Source of the DNA: Microcystis wesenbergii FACHB-1317
GTDB taxonomy: Bacteria; Cyanobacteriota; Cyanobacteriia; Cyanobacteriales; Microcystaceae
Direction: 5' to 3'
DNA: 57,803 nucleotides
Assembly: GCF_014696875.1 (NCBI RefSeq)
Contig: NZ_JACJQV010000228.1
Span: 1 to 57,803 of the forward strand
This document shows, one piece after another, positions 41,376-50,377 of this stretch. The first letter of the stretch is position 1. Each line of letters starts with the position of its first letter. A program made the translations under genes and the position numbers. The notes beneath the pieces are model-generated. The model saw only the letters and a list, made by a program, of their open reading frames with translations. It searched no databases and had not been told where the DNA came from.

Positions 41376-41951
41376 ATGTCAAAATCTGTAACTAGCATGG
41401 TTCCCTTTCAAGTGGTCGGTCAATTCCTCGGTTTTGTCCTCAAGGACGGATATAAGGTAAAATACCTGAGAATCAGTGTTGATAAACGAGAATATTGGTT
41501 TAAGCCCGAAAAAACACTGCGAGACCACATACCTCTCAATATTGCTCTCCACTCATGGCTAAAAGTGACGGGAGAAAGTAGTCTTTGTTCAAAAAAGGGA
41601 AAATTAAAACTGAGGGTACTAGGGATCGAGCATTTATCTGGCGAAAAAACCCCAGAAGTCGCCCCGGCAAAAGCGAAAAAAGCCACCGTCTTAATCTGTC
41701 AGAAGTCTGATTGTTGGAAAAATGGCGGTGCGAGAGTTTGCCAAAGGTTGGAGAGTGGTTTAGAGGAAAAAGGACTGGGAGAAGCGGTGAATATTAAATT
41801 AACCGGCTGTTTAAAACAGTGCAAAAAAGGCCCGAATCTGGTGGTTATGCCCGATAAAAAGCATTATAATCAGGTAGCTCCCCAAGATGTCCCCTCCCTA
41901 ATCGAGCGGCATTTTGCCACTTCTGAGCAAGGGAATAGCCTATCAGTCTAA
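41376..41951 (+). CDS. Thioredoxin-like [2Fe-2S] ferredoxin domain protein
   Basis: A 191-residue protein. The N-terminal half (FQVVGQFLGFVLKDGYKVKYLRI, IPLNIALHSWLKVTG) is a small beta-rich module of unknown role. The C-terminal half is a thioredoxin-like 2Fe-2S ferredoxin, with Cys ligands in VLICQKSDCWKNGGARVC and LTGCLKQCKKGPNLVV, the spacing of Aquifex-type Fd and NuoE-like domains. It may carry electrons in redox metabolism; the partner is unknown. It lies after the interrupted small gene and before purU, each separated by more than 40 bases, so it is probably transcribed alone. Confidence 0.88.
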   Translation: MSKSVTSMVPFQVVGQFLGFVLKDGYKVKYLRISVDKREYWFKPEKTLRDHIPLNIALHSWLKVTGESSLCSKKGKLKLRVLGIEHLSGEKTPEVAPAKAKKATVLICQKSDCWKNGGARVCQRLESGLEEKGLGEAVNIKLTGCLKQCKKGPNLVVMPDKKHYNQVAPQDVPSLIERHFATSEQGNSLSV

Positions 41952-42072
41952 CCAGGAATTTAATCGGCGATCGCTATTGACAAACGATCTTTTTTGTGTA
42001 TCAAAGGGACGAAGTGCCTAAAATTGTAATAAATTAGGGATAGAAAAAGTCAATTCTTGCCGCCGATAATTT

Positions 42073-42927
42073 ATGACTGCTGCCACTGCAACCTTGTTAA
42101 TTTCTTGTCCTGACCAGATTGGTCTAGTGGCGAAAATCGCTAATTTTATCTACGCTAATGGCGGCAATATTATCCACGCTGACCAACACACGGATTTTTC
42201 GGCGGGATTGTTCCTGATGCGGATAGAATGGCAATTAGAAGGGTTTAATTTACCCCGTGGGATGATCGAACCAGCTTTCGCCGCTATTGCCAAACCTTTG
42301 CAGGCTAGTTGGTCTTTGCATTTTTCCGATACTGTCCCGCGTCTAGCTATTTGGGTGACAAAACAGGATCATTGTCTCCTCGATTTATTATGGCGACAAC
42401 ACGGGGGAGAAATTAGGGCAGAAATTCCTTTAATTATTAGCAATCATCCAGAATTACACTCAGTTGCCAATCAATTCGGTATTGAGTTTCATCATCTTCC
42501 CATTACCGCCGAAACCAAGATTGAACAGGAAGCCAGACAATTAGAGTTACTGCGGGAATACCGGATAGATTTAGTGATTTTAGCTAAATATATGCAGGTT
42601 CTCACTCCAGATTTTATTAACTTTTTCCCCAATATTATCAATATTCATCATTCTTTTTTACCGGCTTTTGCCGGAGCTAATCCCTATCAACGGGCTTACG
42701 ATCGAGGGGTAAAAATTATTGGAGCCACCGCCCATTATATCACTGCCGATCTCGATCAGGGGCCAATTATCGAGCAGGATGTGGTCAGAGTTAGCCATCG
42801 CGATACCGTAGGAGATTTAATTCGTCAAGGTAAGGATTTAGAAAGGGTGGTGTTAGCGCGAGCGGTACGTTTACACTTGCAAAATCGCGTTTTGGTTTAC
42901 GCTAATCGCACGGTAGTGTTCGCTTAA
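42073..42927 (+). CDS. purU: Formyltetrahydrofolate deformylase
   Basis: A 284-residue enzyme that hydrolyses 10-formyl-THF to THF and formate, balancing one-carbon pools and supplying formate for PurT. An N-terminal ACT domain (LLISCPDQIGLVAKIANFIYANGGNIIHADQHTD, residues 8-41) is followed by the formyltransferase fold with VILAKYMQVLTPDFI, INIHHSFLPAFAGANPY (catalytic Asn-His) and GATAHYITADLDQGPIIEQDVV (catalytic Asp). Length and motifs are complete. The tandem coiled-coil nuclease genes follow, after a spacer that is part of their duplication unit. Confidence 0.95.
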   Translation: MTAATATLLISCPDQIGLVAKIANFIYANGGNIIHADQHTDFSAGLFLMRIEWQLEGFNLPRGMIEPAFAAIAKPLQASWSLHFSDTVPRLAIWVTKQDHCLLDLLWRQHGGEIRAEIPLIISNHPELHSVANQFGIEFHHLPITAETKIEQEARQLELLREYRIDLVILAKYMQVLTPDFINFFPNIINIHHSFLPAFAGANPYQRAYDRGVKIIGATAHYITADLDQGPIIEQDVVRVSHRDTVGDLIRQGKDLERVVLARAVRLHLQNRVLVYANRTVVFA

Positions 42928-43064
42928 GGTTGCTAGGGTAAGCTCATCTAAAATGGGATAAGATGTACTGGACAAAAAAGACATCATTGCGGGTTAAAAA
43001 TTAGGAAGTATCGGCGCAATTGACTAAAATAGCAATAGACCAGAGCAGAAGGAAAAATTTATCT

Positions 43065-43610
43065 ATGGCAACCACATCCGAAGATGTATGGCGACTCTTA
43101 GCCGAATTAACTGCCGCTCAAAAAGAAACTGACCGACAACTCAAGGAAACTGACAAACAACTCAAAGAACTGGGCAAACAAATTGGGGGACTTGGTGCCA
43201 AATTCGGCAGCTTTACCGAAGGACTTGCCCTTCCCTCAATGGAAACGATTCTCAGACAACGCTTTGGTATGGAAGTTGTTAGTCCCAGTGTGCGCGCCAG
43301 TAAAGAAGGAAAACACCTAGAAATTGATGTTCTTGCCTATACCAATGGTGAGCTAAATACTGCTTATATCGTTGAGGTTAAAAGTCATGCCAGAGAGGAG
43401 TCTATTACACAATTAAAAAGTATTTTGCAACGGTTTCGCCGCTTTTTTCCCGAACACAAAGATAAAAAACTCTATGGCATATTAGCGGCGGTTGATTTAT
43501 CCCCGGAATTACGGGAAAAAATTCTGCAAGAAGGGCTTTATGTGGCTCGGATTCATGACCAAGTATTTGAATTAGATATTCCCGATAATTTTCAACCTCA
43601 AATCTATTAA
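43065..43610 (+). CDS. Coiled-coil PD-(D/E)XK nuclease-like protein (DUF3782-like), copy 1
   Basis: A 181-residue protein from ATG 43065 (AGAAGGAAAAATTTATCT just upstream). The N-terminal coiled coil KETDRQLKETDKQLKEL (about 20-45) leads into a PD-(D/E)XK-like domain: LEIDVLAYTNGELNTAYIVEVKSH supplies the Asp and Glu-x-Lys of the active site. The ending (KLYGILAAVDLSPELREKILQEGLYVARIHDQVFELDIP) is typical of the DUF3782 group, repeat proteins of cyanobacteria and anaerobes with unknown roles. It is presumably a nuclease or a derivative. It is tandemly duplicated with the following gene. Confidence 0.8.
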   Translation: MATTSEDVWRLLAELTAAQKETDRQLKETDKQLKELGKQIGGLGAKFGSFTEGLALPSMETILRQRFGMEVVSPSVRASKEGKHLEIDVLAYTNGELNTAYIVEVKSHAREESITQLKSILQRFRRFFPEHKDKKLYGILAAVDLSPELREKILQEGLYVARIHDQVFELDIPDNFQPQIY

Positions 43611-43743
43611 AACAGGGTAAGCTCATCTAAAATGGGATAAGATGTACTGGACAAAAAAGAGAGCATTGAAGGTTAAAAACTAGGAAGTATCGGCGCGATT
43701 GACTAAAATAGCAATAGACCAGAGCAGAAGGAAAAAATTATCT

Positions 43744-44394
43744 ATGGCAACCACATCCGAAGATGTATGGCGACTCTTAGCCGAATTAACTGCCGCTCAA
43801 AAAGAAACTGACCGACAACTCAAGGAAACTGACAAACAACTCAAGGAAGTTAGTCAACAACAGAAGGAGACTGAACTACTATTGAAGGAAGTTAGTCAAC
43901 AACAGAAGGAAAACGCCCAACAACAGAAGGAAACTGACAAACAACTCAAAGAACTGGGCAAACAAATTGGGGGACTTGGTGCCAAATTCGGCAGCTTTAC
44001 CGAAGGACTTGCCCTTCCCTCAATGGAAACGATTCTCAGACAACGCTTTGGTATGGAAGTTGTTAGTCCCAGTGTGCGAGTCAGTAAAGAAGGACAACAC
44101 CTAGAAATTGATGTACTTGCCTATAGCAATGGTGAGCTAAATACTGCTTATATCGTCGAGGTTAAAAGTCATGTTAGACAGGAAGATATTACTCAATTAA
44201 AAAGTATTTTGCAACGGTTTCGCCGCTTTTTTCCTGAACACAAAGATAAAAAACTCTATGGCATATTAGCGGCGGTTGATTTATCCCCGGAATTACGCGA
44301 AAAAATTTTGCAAGAAGGGCTTTATGTGGCTCGGATTCATGACCAAGTATTTGAATTAGATATTCCCGATAATTTTCCACCTCAAACCTATTAA
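43744..44394 (+). CDS. Coiled-coil PD-(D/E)XK nuclease-like protein, copy 2 with longer coil
   Basis: A 216-residue paralogue of the preceding gene, nearly identical outside the coil. It carries 35 more residues (KEVSQQQKETELLLKEVSQQ and on), exactly five heptads, so the coiled-coil register is kept while the arm lengthens by roughly 5 nm. Active-site residues Asp and Glu-x-Lys (LEIDVLAYSNGELNTAYIVEVKSH) are unchanged. The few substitutions (ARA to VRV, HAREES to HVRQED) suggest a recent but not brand-new duplication. The two may form homo- or heterodimers of different reach. Start ATG 43744. Confidence 0.8.
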   Translation: MATTSEDVWRLLAELTAAQKETDRQLKETDKQLKEVSQQQKETELLLKEVSQQQKENAQQQKETDKQLKELGKQIGGLGAKFGSFTEGLALPSMETILRQRFGMEVVSPSVRVSKEGQHLEIDVLAYSNGELNTAYIVEVKSHVRQEDITQLKSILQRFRRFFPEHKDKKLYGILAAVDLSPELREKILQEGLYVARIHDQVFELDIPDNFPPQTY

Positions 44395-44430
44395 ATAACC
44401 CTACCCCAGGAAAAACTTTTTCAGTCAACC

Positions 44431-45711
44431 CTATTGTACTTGTCCGCGCAGAGCATAACGATCTTTTTCTAAACCAAAAGCGAAGAGAAAAGAATGGCGG
44501 ATAGTGGGGTTAGAAAGAGTAAAAAAGAGCAAGAGAGCAATAACAGCTAATCCTGACGATAAACTAAACATAGTTTCGTAGGAAATTGCTAAAACCCCCA
44601 GAATTGGACCAGCTAAGGCTGTTCCCACATCAAAACCGCCGATACAGATAGAATAGGCCCGGCCGCGTTCTTGGGGCCCAGAGCGATCGGAGATTAAAGC
44701 CAGTAACATAGGGAATAAAATCCCCCCTCCCGTACCTTCGAGGATAGCGGCTAAAATTAAAGCGGAAGGAGATCGGGCAGAAGATAGAACCAACATGGAT
44801 AAACCATAGCAAAAAACGCTAATAGTGATGAATAAACCCCGTCCATAGCGATCACTGGCTCCTCCCGACAAAATCCGTCCGATTACGCCCGATAGTGCCG
44901 CATAACTGTAGAATAGACCGGCACTGAAAGGGATCTGATTTTCGAGGAGAAACAGGGGTAAAAAAGCGACTAAACCGCCGAATAAAGTACCGACCAATAG
45001 AAAAACTAAGGTAGGGACTAAAAAAGCTCGCTCTTGACATAATGCCCAAAAACTGCGCTCGATTGTCTGATTTTCTGCCTTCATTTGGGCTAATTTTTTC
45101 TTGAAGTCTGGTTCTTGAATGGAGAAACCCAAGAGAAAGGCGATCGCTCCTGAAGTGGCAGAAACTAGAAATAAACCGTCATAACCGATCGATTCGTAGA
45201 GATAACTGCCTAAAGCCGGACCGATTCCCATGCCTAGGGGTGCAGTTAAGCTCATATAACCAATTATCTCCCCCCGTTGACGAACGGGGGAAAAATCCAC
45301 CACTAGGGTACTGTAACCAGTGGTAAAAGCAGCGATACTGAGGCCATGGTAGGCGCGGACGGCGAATAAAGAGGAAAGATCGCGAAAAAATAGATAACCG
45401 AGGGGTGCGGTAGCGGCGACAATAGTTCCAAATAAAACCACTAATTTGCGACTGCGGCGATCGACTAGATTGCCTAACCAACTGCGCGATAAAATTAAAC
45501 CGATGGCAAAGGCCCCCATGACAAAACCGATATCTTGTTTGCTACCGCCTAGTAATTTAATATAGGTGGGGAGAGTGGGGACGAGAGTGGTGATACTTAT
45601 CCAGAAAAACAGCGCCGTGACGAAGAGGATCAGTAGTTGACGACGAGTCTCGGCAGTAAGCGATCGAAAAGTTTTGAAAGCGTTCACGACAGTGACCGTC
45701 ACAGGCAACAA
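44431..45711 (-). CDS. MFS transporter
   Basis: A 426-residue major facilitator with 12 predicted helices. The loop 2-3 motif (GNLVDRRSRKLVVLFG, residues about 80-95) matches the MFS motif A pattern GxLaDrxGrkxxl, and its second-half counterpart is GGASDRYGRGLFI. Overall it resembles the YfcJ/multidrug-type drug:H+ antiporters. The substrate is unknown. It is adjacent to the SRP RNA gene on the same strand, whose transcript would end just before its start. There is no operon partner downstream; the 3' side is the edge of the tandem nuclease repeat and a MITE-like scrap (AAAAACTTTTTCAG). Confidence 0.88.
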   Translation of the reverse strand: MLPVTVTVVNAFKTFRSLTAETRRQLLILFVTALFFWISITTLVPTLPTYIKLLGGSKQDIGFVMGAFAIGLILSRSWLGNLVDRRSRKLVVLFGTIVAATAPLGYLFFRDLSSLFAVRAYHGLSIAAFTTGYSTLVVDFSPVRQRGEIIGYMSLTAPLGMGIGPALGSYLYESIGYDGLFLVSATSGAIAFLLGFSIQEPDFKKKLAQMKAENQTIERSFWALCQERAFLVPTLVFLLVGTLFGGLVAFLPLFLLENQIPFSAGLFYSYAALSGVIGRILSGGASDRYGRGLFITISVFCYGLSMLVLSSARSPSALILAAILEGTGGGILFPMLLALISDRSGPQERGRAYSICIGGFDVGTALAGPILGVLAISYETMFSLSSGLAVIALLLFFTLSNPTIRHSFLFAFGLEKDRYALRGQVQ

Positions 45712-45798
45712 AAAGACCCGGAGATCACGCCAGTCACAAGCATCCCGTATTGCTGCTACCTTCCGGTCCTGACAAGGTTAAGGCGTTGCGATCGCATG
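45712..45798 (-). ncRNA. ffs: Signal recognition particle 4.5S RNA
   Basis: On the minus strand the conserved SRP domain IV hairpin is plain: TGTCAGGACCGGAAGGTAGCAGCAA, broken as TCAGGACC-GGAAG-GTAGCAGC. It is closed by the stem GATCgCAACGCC with GGCGTGATC (plus-strand 45783-45794 and 45722-45730), followed by CCGGGTCTTTTTG, which probably ends it. It binds Ffh. The borders are approximate. Confidence 0.9.
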
Positions 45799-45894
45799 AG
45801 TCCGAGTCTTTTCCATCATAACATCTTTTTCGGGGATACCGGTATTTTTTTCCGGAGAATTTCCCCTCAATCTAGACTGTGAACGGAAATTTCC

Positions 45895-47082
45895 TCAACG
45901 AGGCGGTTTTTGCAATTGTTGTTGTAGAGAAGTTTCCGGTTCGATCGCCAATCCGCTAAACTGTCGGATTAAGAGTGAAGGACTCTCCCTAGAATCGGCA
46001 GCGAGGAAAAATAACCAACGGCTGCCGGGGGTGAGTTGTTCGATGGAATTGAAGTTACTTGTCAACCAAATTACAGGTAAATTAGGCAGATTAGCATTTT
46101 TTTGACTAGCTTTTGCCTCTATAGCCGCTAAAGTTTCTAAAATGACCCTTTCCCCCTGAATTAAACCCGTTTCACCCGTCCATAGTCTCACATTTAATTG
46201 CCGACGATGGGCATAAAAATAGAGGGAAGCAGCGGCAATAATCGCCCGTTCAAAACTGTCTTCTTGCCAATCACAGAGGGTATCGAGACAGATAATCACT
46301 TCCTGTCCTCCCGTCAACACTTCTAATTCCCGAATTTGCAATTCTCCCAAACGGGCGCTAGTTTTCCAGTGAATTAAACGGGTAGAATCACCCTGGCGAT
46401 ATTGTCTCAAGTTACGGGTAAGTCCTTGGCTAGCCCTTTGATAATAGCGATTATTTTCTAATTTTTGTTCCATCTCTTGACCGAGGGAATCGATCAGGGG
46501 ACATTGTTGTAAGGGTAAAACTTGGGGATAAACTAAAGCTTTAGCCGCTGCTTGATAGCAACGACGACACCAAAATAAACCGAGAGGGGCTGCTGTTCTT
46601 AATTGTACTTCTTGCCAGTGATAAATACCCCGTTTACTGGTGGGTAAATAATAGGTCCAACGATGGCAACTTTTGGGGGCAATTGCTTCTATTGGGGTTA
46701 TTTTTGGCCGATCAAGGACAATTGGCAGCAGCTCTGTCACTTCTAACAGATTTATCGGCTGATTGCTAGTATTTTCTATCTCTAGGCTAATACTAAGATC
46801 TTCTCCTGCACTCACGGGTACAATGGCAAGACGACGCACTTTCAGAGGAAGAAGGGAACGACGGGGTAAGATTATCGATAACATTAAAAGAGCGATCGTC
46901 GTGCCAGAGATAGCATACAACCATCCCGCCATGGTATTGGTCGCAGCTCCGAAAAAACAGAGGGTAATGCCAATGATTACCCCACCACCGTAAGCGGGTA
47001 AGATACCGCGATCTTCTAACCAAGTTTTCATAGGGTTTAGTGGTTTTGTCGTCTTTGCGAGAAAGCTAAAATTCAGGCCCAC
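45895..47082 (-). CDS. DUF58 domain protein
   Basis: A 395-residue protein with two N-terminal membrane helices (residues about 30-75) and a cytosolic DUF58/vWA-like domain. The core signature is NLRQYRQGDSTRLIHWKTSARLGELQIRELE (about 225-255), followed by EVIICLDTLCDW with the MIDAS-like Asp. DUF58 proteins usually work with MoxR ATPases in assembly or cell-envelope processes. No moxR is adjacent. The start may be the second Met (MKTWLED, about 20 residues in); the longer start was kept because the frame is clean and the spacing is adequate. Confidence 0.88.
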   Translation of the reverse strand: MGLNFSFLAKTTKPLNPMKTWLEDRGILPAYGGGVIIGITLCFFGAATNTMAGWLYAISGTTIALLMLSIILPRRSLLPLKVRRLAIVPVSAGEDLSISLEIENTSNQPINLLEVTELLPIVLDRPKITPIEAIAPKSCHRWTYYLPTSKRGIYHWQEVQLRTAAPLGLFWCRRCYQAAAKALVYPQVLPLQQCPLIDSLGQEMEQKLENNRYYQRASQGLTRNLRQYRQGDSTRLIHWKTSARLGELQIRELEVLTGGQEVIICLDTLCDWQEDSFERAIIAAASLYFYAHRRQLNVRLWTGETGLIQGERVILETLAAIEAKASQKNANLPNLPVIWLTSNFNSIEQLTPGSRWLFFLAADSRESPSLLIRQFSGLAIEPETSLQQQLQKPPR

Positions 47083-47333
47083 ATCTCTATAATTCCCCCA
47101 AAAGCCCTCTGATCAGCGAAGGGAGTCCTATACCTTGCCACTATTGTTATTTTTCTTAACAAAATTTAACAATTGAAGGCAAAATTTTGCTTGCTTTTGT
47201 CGGCAGATTTTGGGATAATGTTTTTAAAAGAGTTTATTCATATTGGTAATCTTAGAATTTAAGCTTAAACACAATCATCCCATTATAAGACAATTATAAC
47301 CCAAGCCGCCGCCAAAGTCAAGCCCTCACTCTT

Positions 47334-47568
47334 AATTATTTGTCGCCTGAAAAAGTACGGGCGAAGCATTCGGATAGAAAATCTACGGTTTCACCGATAG
47401 GTTATTGCCCGAATGCTTCGCCCCTACAGGACGCGGGCCGATGAAGACGCAAGGTTTGGAAGCACGATTCTCTCAAAATCTTGCACCTGTTTCGCAAAAA
47501 AAGACCCTAAGACCCTTACCTCGTCTATATTTCACATTTATTCAGCAAGCCCCAATTATTTGTCGCCT
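47334..47568. mobile_element. MITE (second copy of the 13004 element) with 15-bp flanking repeats
   Basis: The interior (GTACGGGCGAAGCATTCGG ... GCAAGGTTTGGAAGCACGATTC ... TTTATTCAGCAAGCCCC) is the reverse complement of 13004-13218. The direct repeat AATTATTTGTCGCCT lies at 47334-47348 and 47554-47568 in place of the usual 4-bp duplication, and the left end is altered. The remainder of 47083-47333 and 47569-47637 has no gene. Confidence 0.75.
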
Positions 47569-47637
47569 AAAACTTTTAATTCTGTGGTCGGTGGGGGGGT
47601 GGGGGTATTGGTTAAAAAGAGAACGCTTGATTGTGCA

Positions 47638-47913
47638 TCAAGTACGATCGCTCTTGTTTTCGTTGATTTGTCGGATGATTTCAATCATTTGGGCGTGTCG
47701 ATCATCCATTCTCTCTAAATGCCGGTAAAAATCGGCTTGAGTCTGATAAAAATCTGATTGTGCGCTGGCTATTCGAGCAAGGTAATCGTAAAGCCCTTTT
47801 TGCTCTTGTTTTCGTTCTTCCCGATCCCTAGCTACGGCATCAGCAAGAGCTTGAATTGCCCGGGAGTTTGATTCAACTATTTTCTCAATCCGTTCTAATC
47901 TATCTTCTGTCAT
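47638..47913 (-). CDS. Small coiled-coil protein
   Basis: A 91-residue charged helical protein from ATG 47913 (AGAGGAGACAG directly upstream). Heptad-like DRLERIEKIVESNSRAIQ, REERKQEQKGLYDYL and DFYQTQADFYRHLERMDDRH suggest one long coiled coil. Microcystis genomes carry many such short proteins beside HTH or nuclease genes. It lies 34 bases downstream of an XRE-type HTH gene on the same strand, so the pair may be an operon of the antitoxin-like or regulator kind. No enzymatic motif. Confidence 0.6.
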   Translation of the reverse strand: MTEDRLERIEKIVESNSRAIQALADAVARDREERKQEQKGLYDYLARIASAQSDFYQTQADFYRHLERMDDRHAQMIEIIRQINENKSDRT

Positions 47914-47947
47914 TTCTGTCTCCTCTCTTTTGGTCTGTTGCGGTCGC

Positions 47948-48187
47948 TTAATCTTTTTTTGATGCGATCGCTCCAGTGGGAATCCATTCGACAATATCGT
48001 TGACTGCGATCCCTTTATCTTTATATCTCTCAAGGATTAAGTCGAAAACTCTAGCACTAGGGAACTGAGAGGGGTCATTTTTCAGTAAGTAGATATTATT
48101 CATGCTAATACCAGTATCTTTGGCAAATCGATAGGGAGTTATGCCAAGTCGCTTGATGAGGGAGTCGATCTTGTTTTTCATGGCCAT
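47948..48187 (-). CDS. XRE-type helix-turn-helix protein
   Basis: A 79-residue protein from ATG 48187 (an upstream in-frame ATG at 48205 would give 85). It contains a Cro/C1-type HTH: SLIKRLGITPYRFAKDTGISMNNIYLLKND, helices 2-3 recognisable, then SARVFDLILERYKDKGIAVNDIVEW. It is a DNA-binding regulator of the kind found alone, in TA pairs or in phage. No toxin-like neighbour is obvious; the coiled-coil gene is downstream. The region upstream is a MITE (48276-48412). Confidence 0.75.
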   Translation of the reverse strand: MAMKNKIDSLIKRLGITPYRFAKDTGISMNNIYLLKNDPSQFPSARVFDLILERYKDKGIAVNDIVEWIPTGAIASKKD

Positions 48188-48275
48188 ATAGGTATTATAC
48201 ACCATTTATGATATACAAAAAAGTTTAGATGACCTGTTGATATATTACAAATAAATTTGGTAGATTGAAAACATA

Positions 48276-48412
48276 AGACCTCTTGCAAAAGTCTTAAGTC
48301 GATCCTTGTACAGCAACATTTTTGAAGATTATCAACTACTAATAAATAATTAACTGAAAGTCCCTCCCATTATTGTTTCTATCGTTTGTTTTCGGATTTA
48401 TGCAAGAGGTCT
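48276..48412. mobile_element. 137-bp MITE with AGACCTCTTGCA ends (copy 2)
   Basis: Same sequence as 19413-19549 over all 137 bases, with 3-bp duplication ATA (48273-48275 and 48413-48415). It lies between the XRE gene and the aar 3' end. Confidence 0.9.
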
Positions 48413-48513
48413 ATAGAGAAAAGCGATGGACTCAAGGCCAATCGATGATTCTTGGATGGCTGAACTTAGCAGTGGGTTATGGGATGAACCCAATGACATT
48501 CTAGATAAATTAA

Positions 48514-49533
48514 TTAAAATAACAAAGGTTGAAAACCGTGTTTGCGGGAAGCTGCGCCGATTTGTTCCATTTTAGGGACGGTAATTTGATTGCGTCCCCA
48601 GGAAAAATTAGTTTGCCAACCCTCCAATTCCAATAAAATCGCCTCAGCAAAACAGGCAAACATTTGACGAGAGGGAATATCCATATTAACGATTTTCATA
48701 ATTTTCCAGTCAATATCGAGGGAATGCTCGACAATGCCGCCCTTAATCACCGAAATATCGGGGGCATTTAATACCATGCCTAAATTTTTCGGATAACCAC
48801 CATCAATAATAATGCAGGGGCGCTTGAGTTGATCTGGATCAATTTCCACCCCTTTAGGCATACTAGCCACCCAAACAATGATATCAGCTAGGGGTAAAGC
48901 CTCCTCTAGGGGAAGAATTTTACCGCATCCTAACTCCTCTTGCAGAGATTGTAAACGCTCTTGATTGCGTGCCACATAGATTAGTTCTTTTGTATCGGTT
49001 TTTTCATTTAACCAACGACAAACGGCGCTGCCGATATCTCCGGTTGCCCCGCAAACCACGACGGTAGATTGAGCTAAATCGATGCCCATTTTGTCAGCGA
49101 GGGTTTCTACCTGAGTGCAGATGACGTAAGCGGTGTGGGTGTTACCGGTGGTAAAACGGCCAAAATCTAGCTCGATATTCCGCACCTGTCGATTATCTTT
49201 GAGATTAAACTCCTCGAAAATAATTGAAGAAAAACCGCCGAGTGCGGTGATGTTGATATCACTTTTTTGAGCGAGTGCCATGGCATTTAGCACCTTACGA
49301 ATAGCCGACTTTACCCAACGATTCGACAACATCTCCGGTAAAAAACAGGATTCGATGTATTTTCCTCTGATGGTTTGCCCCGTGATGCTGGTGACATGAA
49401 AATCATCGACAATTTGCGGGGGGGCAGCGCACCAAAAATCTAATCCCTGGTTAGCATATTCAGGATAACCTAGATCGTCGGCGACCGATTGGGCGTGTTC
49501 TAAACTGGTAAGATGACCTATAAGACCAAACAT
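48514..49533 (-). CDS. aar: Long-chain acyl-[acyl-carrier-protein] reductase (AAR)
   Basis: A 339-residue enzyme reducing fatty acyl-ACP to fatty aldehyde with NADPH, the first step of cyanobacterial alkane synthesis. The Rossmann motif is [18 protein letters not shown] (GATGDIG at 162-168) and the acyl-accepting Cys294 sits in [13 protein letters not shown] 49533 gives the family N-terminus [15 protein letters not shown]; ten further upstream codons are open but not conserved. It lies 148 bases downstream of ado in the usual ado-aar order. Complete and apparently functional. Confidence 0.96.
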   Translation of the reverse strand: MFGLIGHLTSLEHAQSVADDLGYPEYANQGLDFWCAAPPQIVDDFHVTSITGQTIRGKYIESCFLPEMLSNRWVKSAIRKVLNAMALAQKSDINITALGGFSSIIFEEFNLKDNRQVRNIELDFGRFTTGNTHTAYVICTQVETLADKMGIDLAQSTVVVCGATGDIGSAVCRWLNEKTDTKELIYVARNQERLQSLQEELGCGKILPLEEALPLADIIVWVASMPKGVEIDPDQLKRPCIIIDGGYPKNLGMVLNAPDISVIKGGIVEHSLDIDWKIMKIVNMDIPSRQMFACFAEAILLELEGWQTNFSWGRNQITVPKMEQIGAASRKHGFQPLLF

Positions 49534-49681
49534 TGATTGTTCTTTCGTTAGACTAGATGGCACTAGATAAAAATGAGGATATTGCTAAGAAATCGTTAAG
49601 ACTCTTAAATATAATACACAAAAGAGCCGCTCTGTGTTGAGCGGCAGCAGGGAAAAAAAGGGAAATTTAGAGACTCAAGCT

Positions 49682-50377
49682 TTAGACAGCAGTTAATCCG
49701 TAGGCAGACATCCGCATGATATCACGGGTGCTGAAACCGATATTGCTTAACGCTTCCCCGTAGCTAATCATAAAGTCTTCCACGAGGGCCTCTTTTTCCA
49801 TCCCGAGGACGCGAGCATCATCCTCGACTTGATTGAGCATTCTCCAGACAATGGGTAGATTAGCGCGATTTGCCGCTTCTAATTCCTCTTTAGCGGTTTC
49901 AAAGTTCGCTTTTAGCCATTCTTCGCCAAAATTGAGATGTAAATATTCGTCTTTAACTACGCCTTCGGTAATTTTACGGGCAAAAGGATCAGCAACAGGA
50001 ATATAAATATTATAGGCAGCGATCGCGAAAGCTTCGATAATCAAAGATTGGATCAATAAACAGGTGACAACTTTACCTTCTGCGTAGGCAATTTGGAAGT
50101 TATTGTGCAGAGAGGAAAAGAATTCTCTGGCATACTCCATATCAGGAGTGATTTGCAAATTTTGGCCGCAAGCTTGAAAACCTTTCATGTGACGGTTTTC
50201 CATTTTTGCCAGACGGTGTAACTGCTCTTTGTTATCGGCGAGGATTTCTCCTAATTGAATATAATTGCTATTGGCCTCGTGTTCGCCTTCAATAACGATG
50301 GCATTAATGCGACTATAGGCTGATTTATAGGTTTCGCTAGTGAAATCAAGCTCTAATGGTACAGCAAGCTCTGGCAT
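49682..50377 (-). CDS. ado: Aldehyde-deformylating oxygenase (ADO)
   Basis: A 231-residue ferritin-like di-iron enzyme turning fatty aldehydes into Cn-1 alkanes/alkenes (mainly heptadecane) plus formate. All six iron ligands are in place: Glu32, Glu60, His63, Glu115, Glu144 and His147 ([43 protein letters not shown]). The next gene on the strand is aar. The upstream region 50378-50883 holds its promoter but otherwise no gene. Confidence 0.96.
   Translation of the reverse strand: MPELAVPLELDFTSETYKSAYSRINAIVIEGEHEANSNYIQLGEILADNKEQLHRLAKMENRHMKGFQACGQNLQITPDMEYAREFFSSLHNNFQIAYAEGKVVTCLLIQSLIIEAFAIAAYNIYIPVADPFARKITEGVVKDEYLHLNFGEEWLKANFETAKEELEAANRANLPIVWRMLNQVEDDARVLGMEKEALVEDFMISYGEALSNIGFSTRDIMRMSAYGLTAV

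Larger units (their letters stand above)
42935..44395 (+). repeat. Tandem duplication containing two nuclease-like genes
   Basis: Unit 1 (42935-43613, 679 bp) and unit 2 (43614-44395) start with the same AGGGTAAGCTCATCTAAAATG sequence and match through promoter region, gene and stop. Unit 2 is 105 bp longer because of extra coiled-coil codons. The upstream parts include GGGATAAGATGTACTGGACAAAAAAG in both, probably each unit's own promoter or leader. Confidence 0.92.

Noticed and set aside
45637-45882. Plus-strand ORF of 81 codons over the SRP RNA
   Set aside because: It runs antisense through the SRP RNA and the MFS gene start; the RNA gene explains the sequence.
47405-47728. Overlapping plus-strand ORFs of about 100 codons
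   Set aside because: They cover the MITE and the antisense of the coiled-coil gene; composition is not protein-like.
48426-48570. Short ORF MDSRPIDDSWMAELSS... between the MITE and aar
   Set aside because: About 49 codons, overlapping the aar 3' end antisense, no clear ribosome site; probably a remnant or chance.
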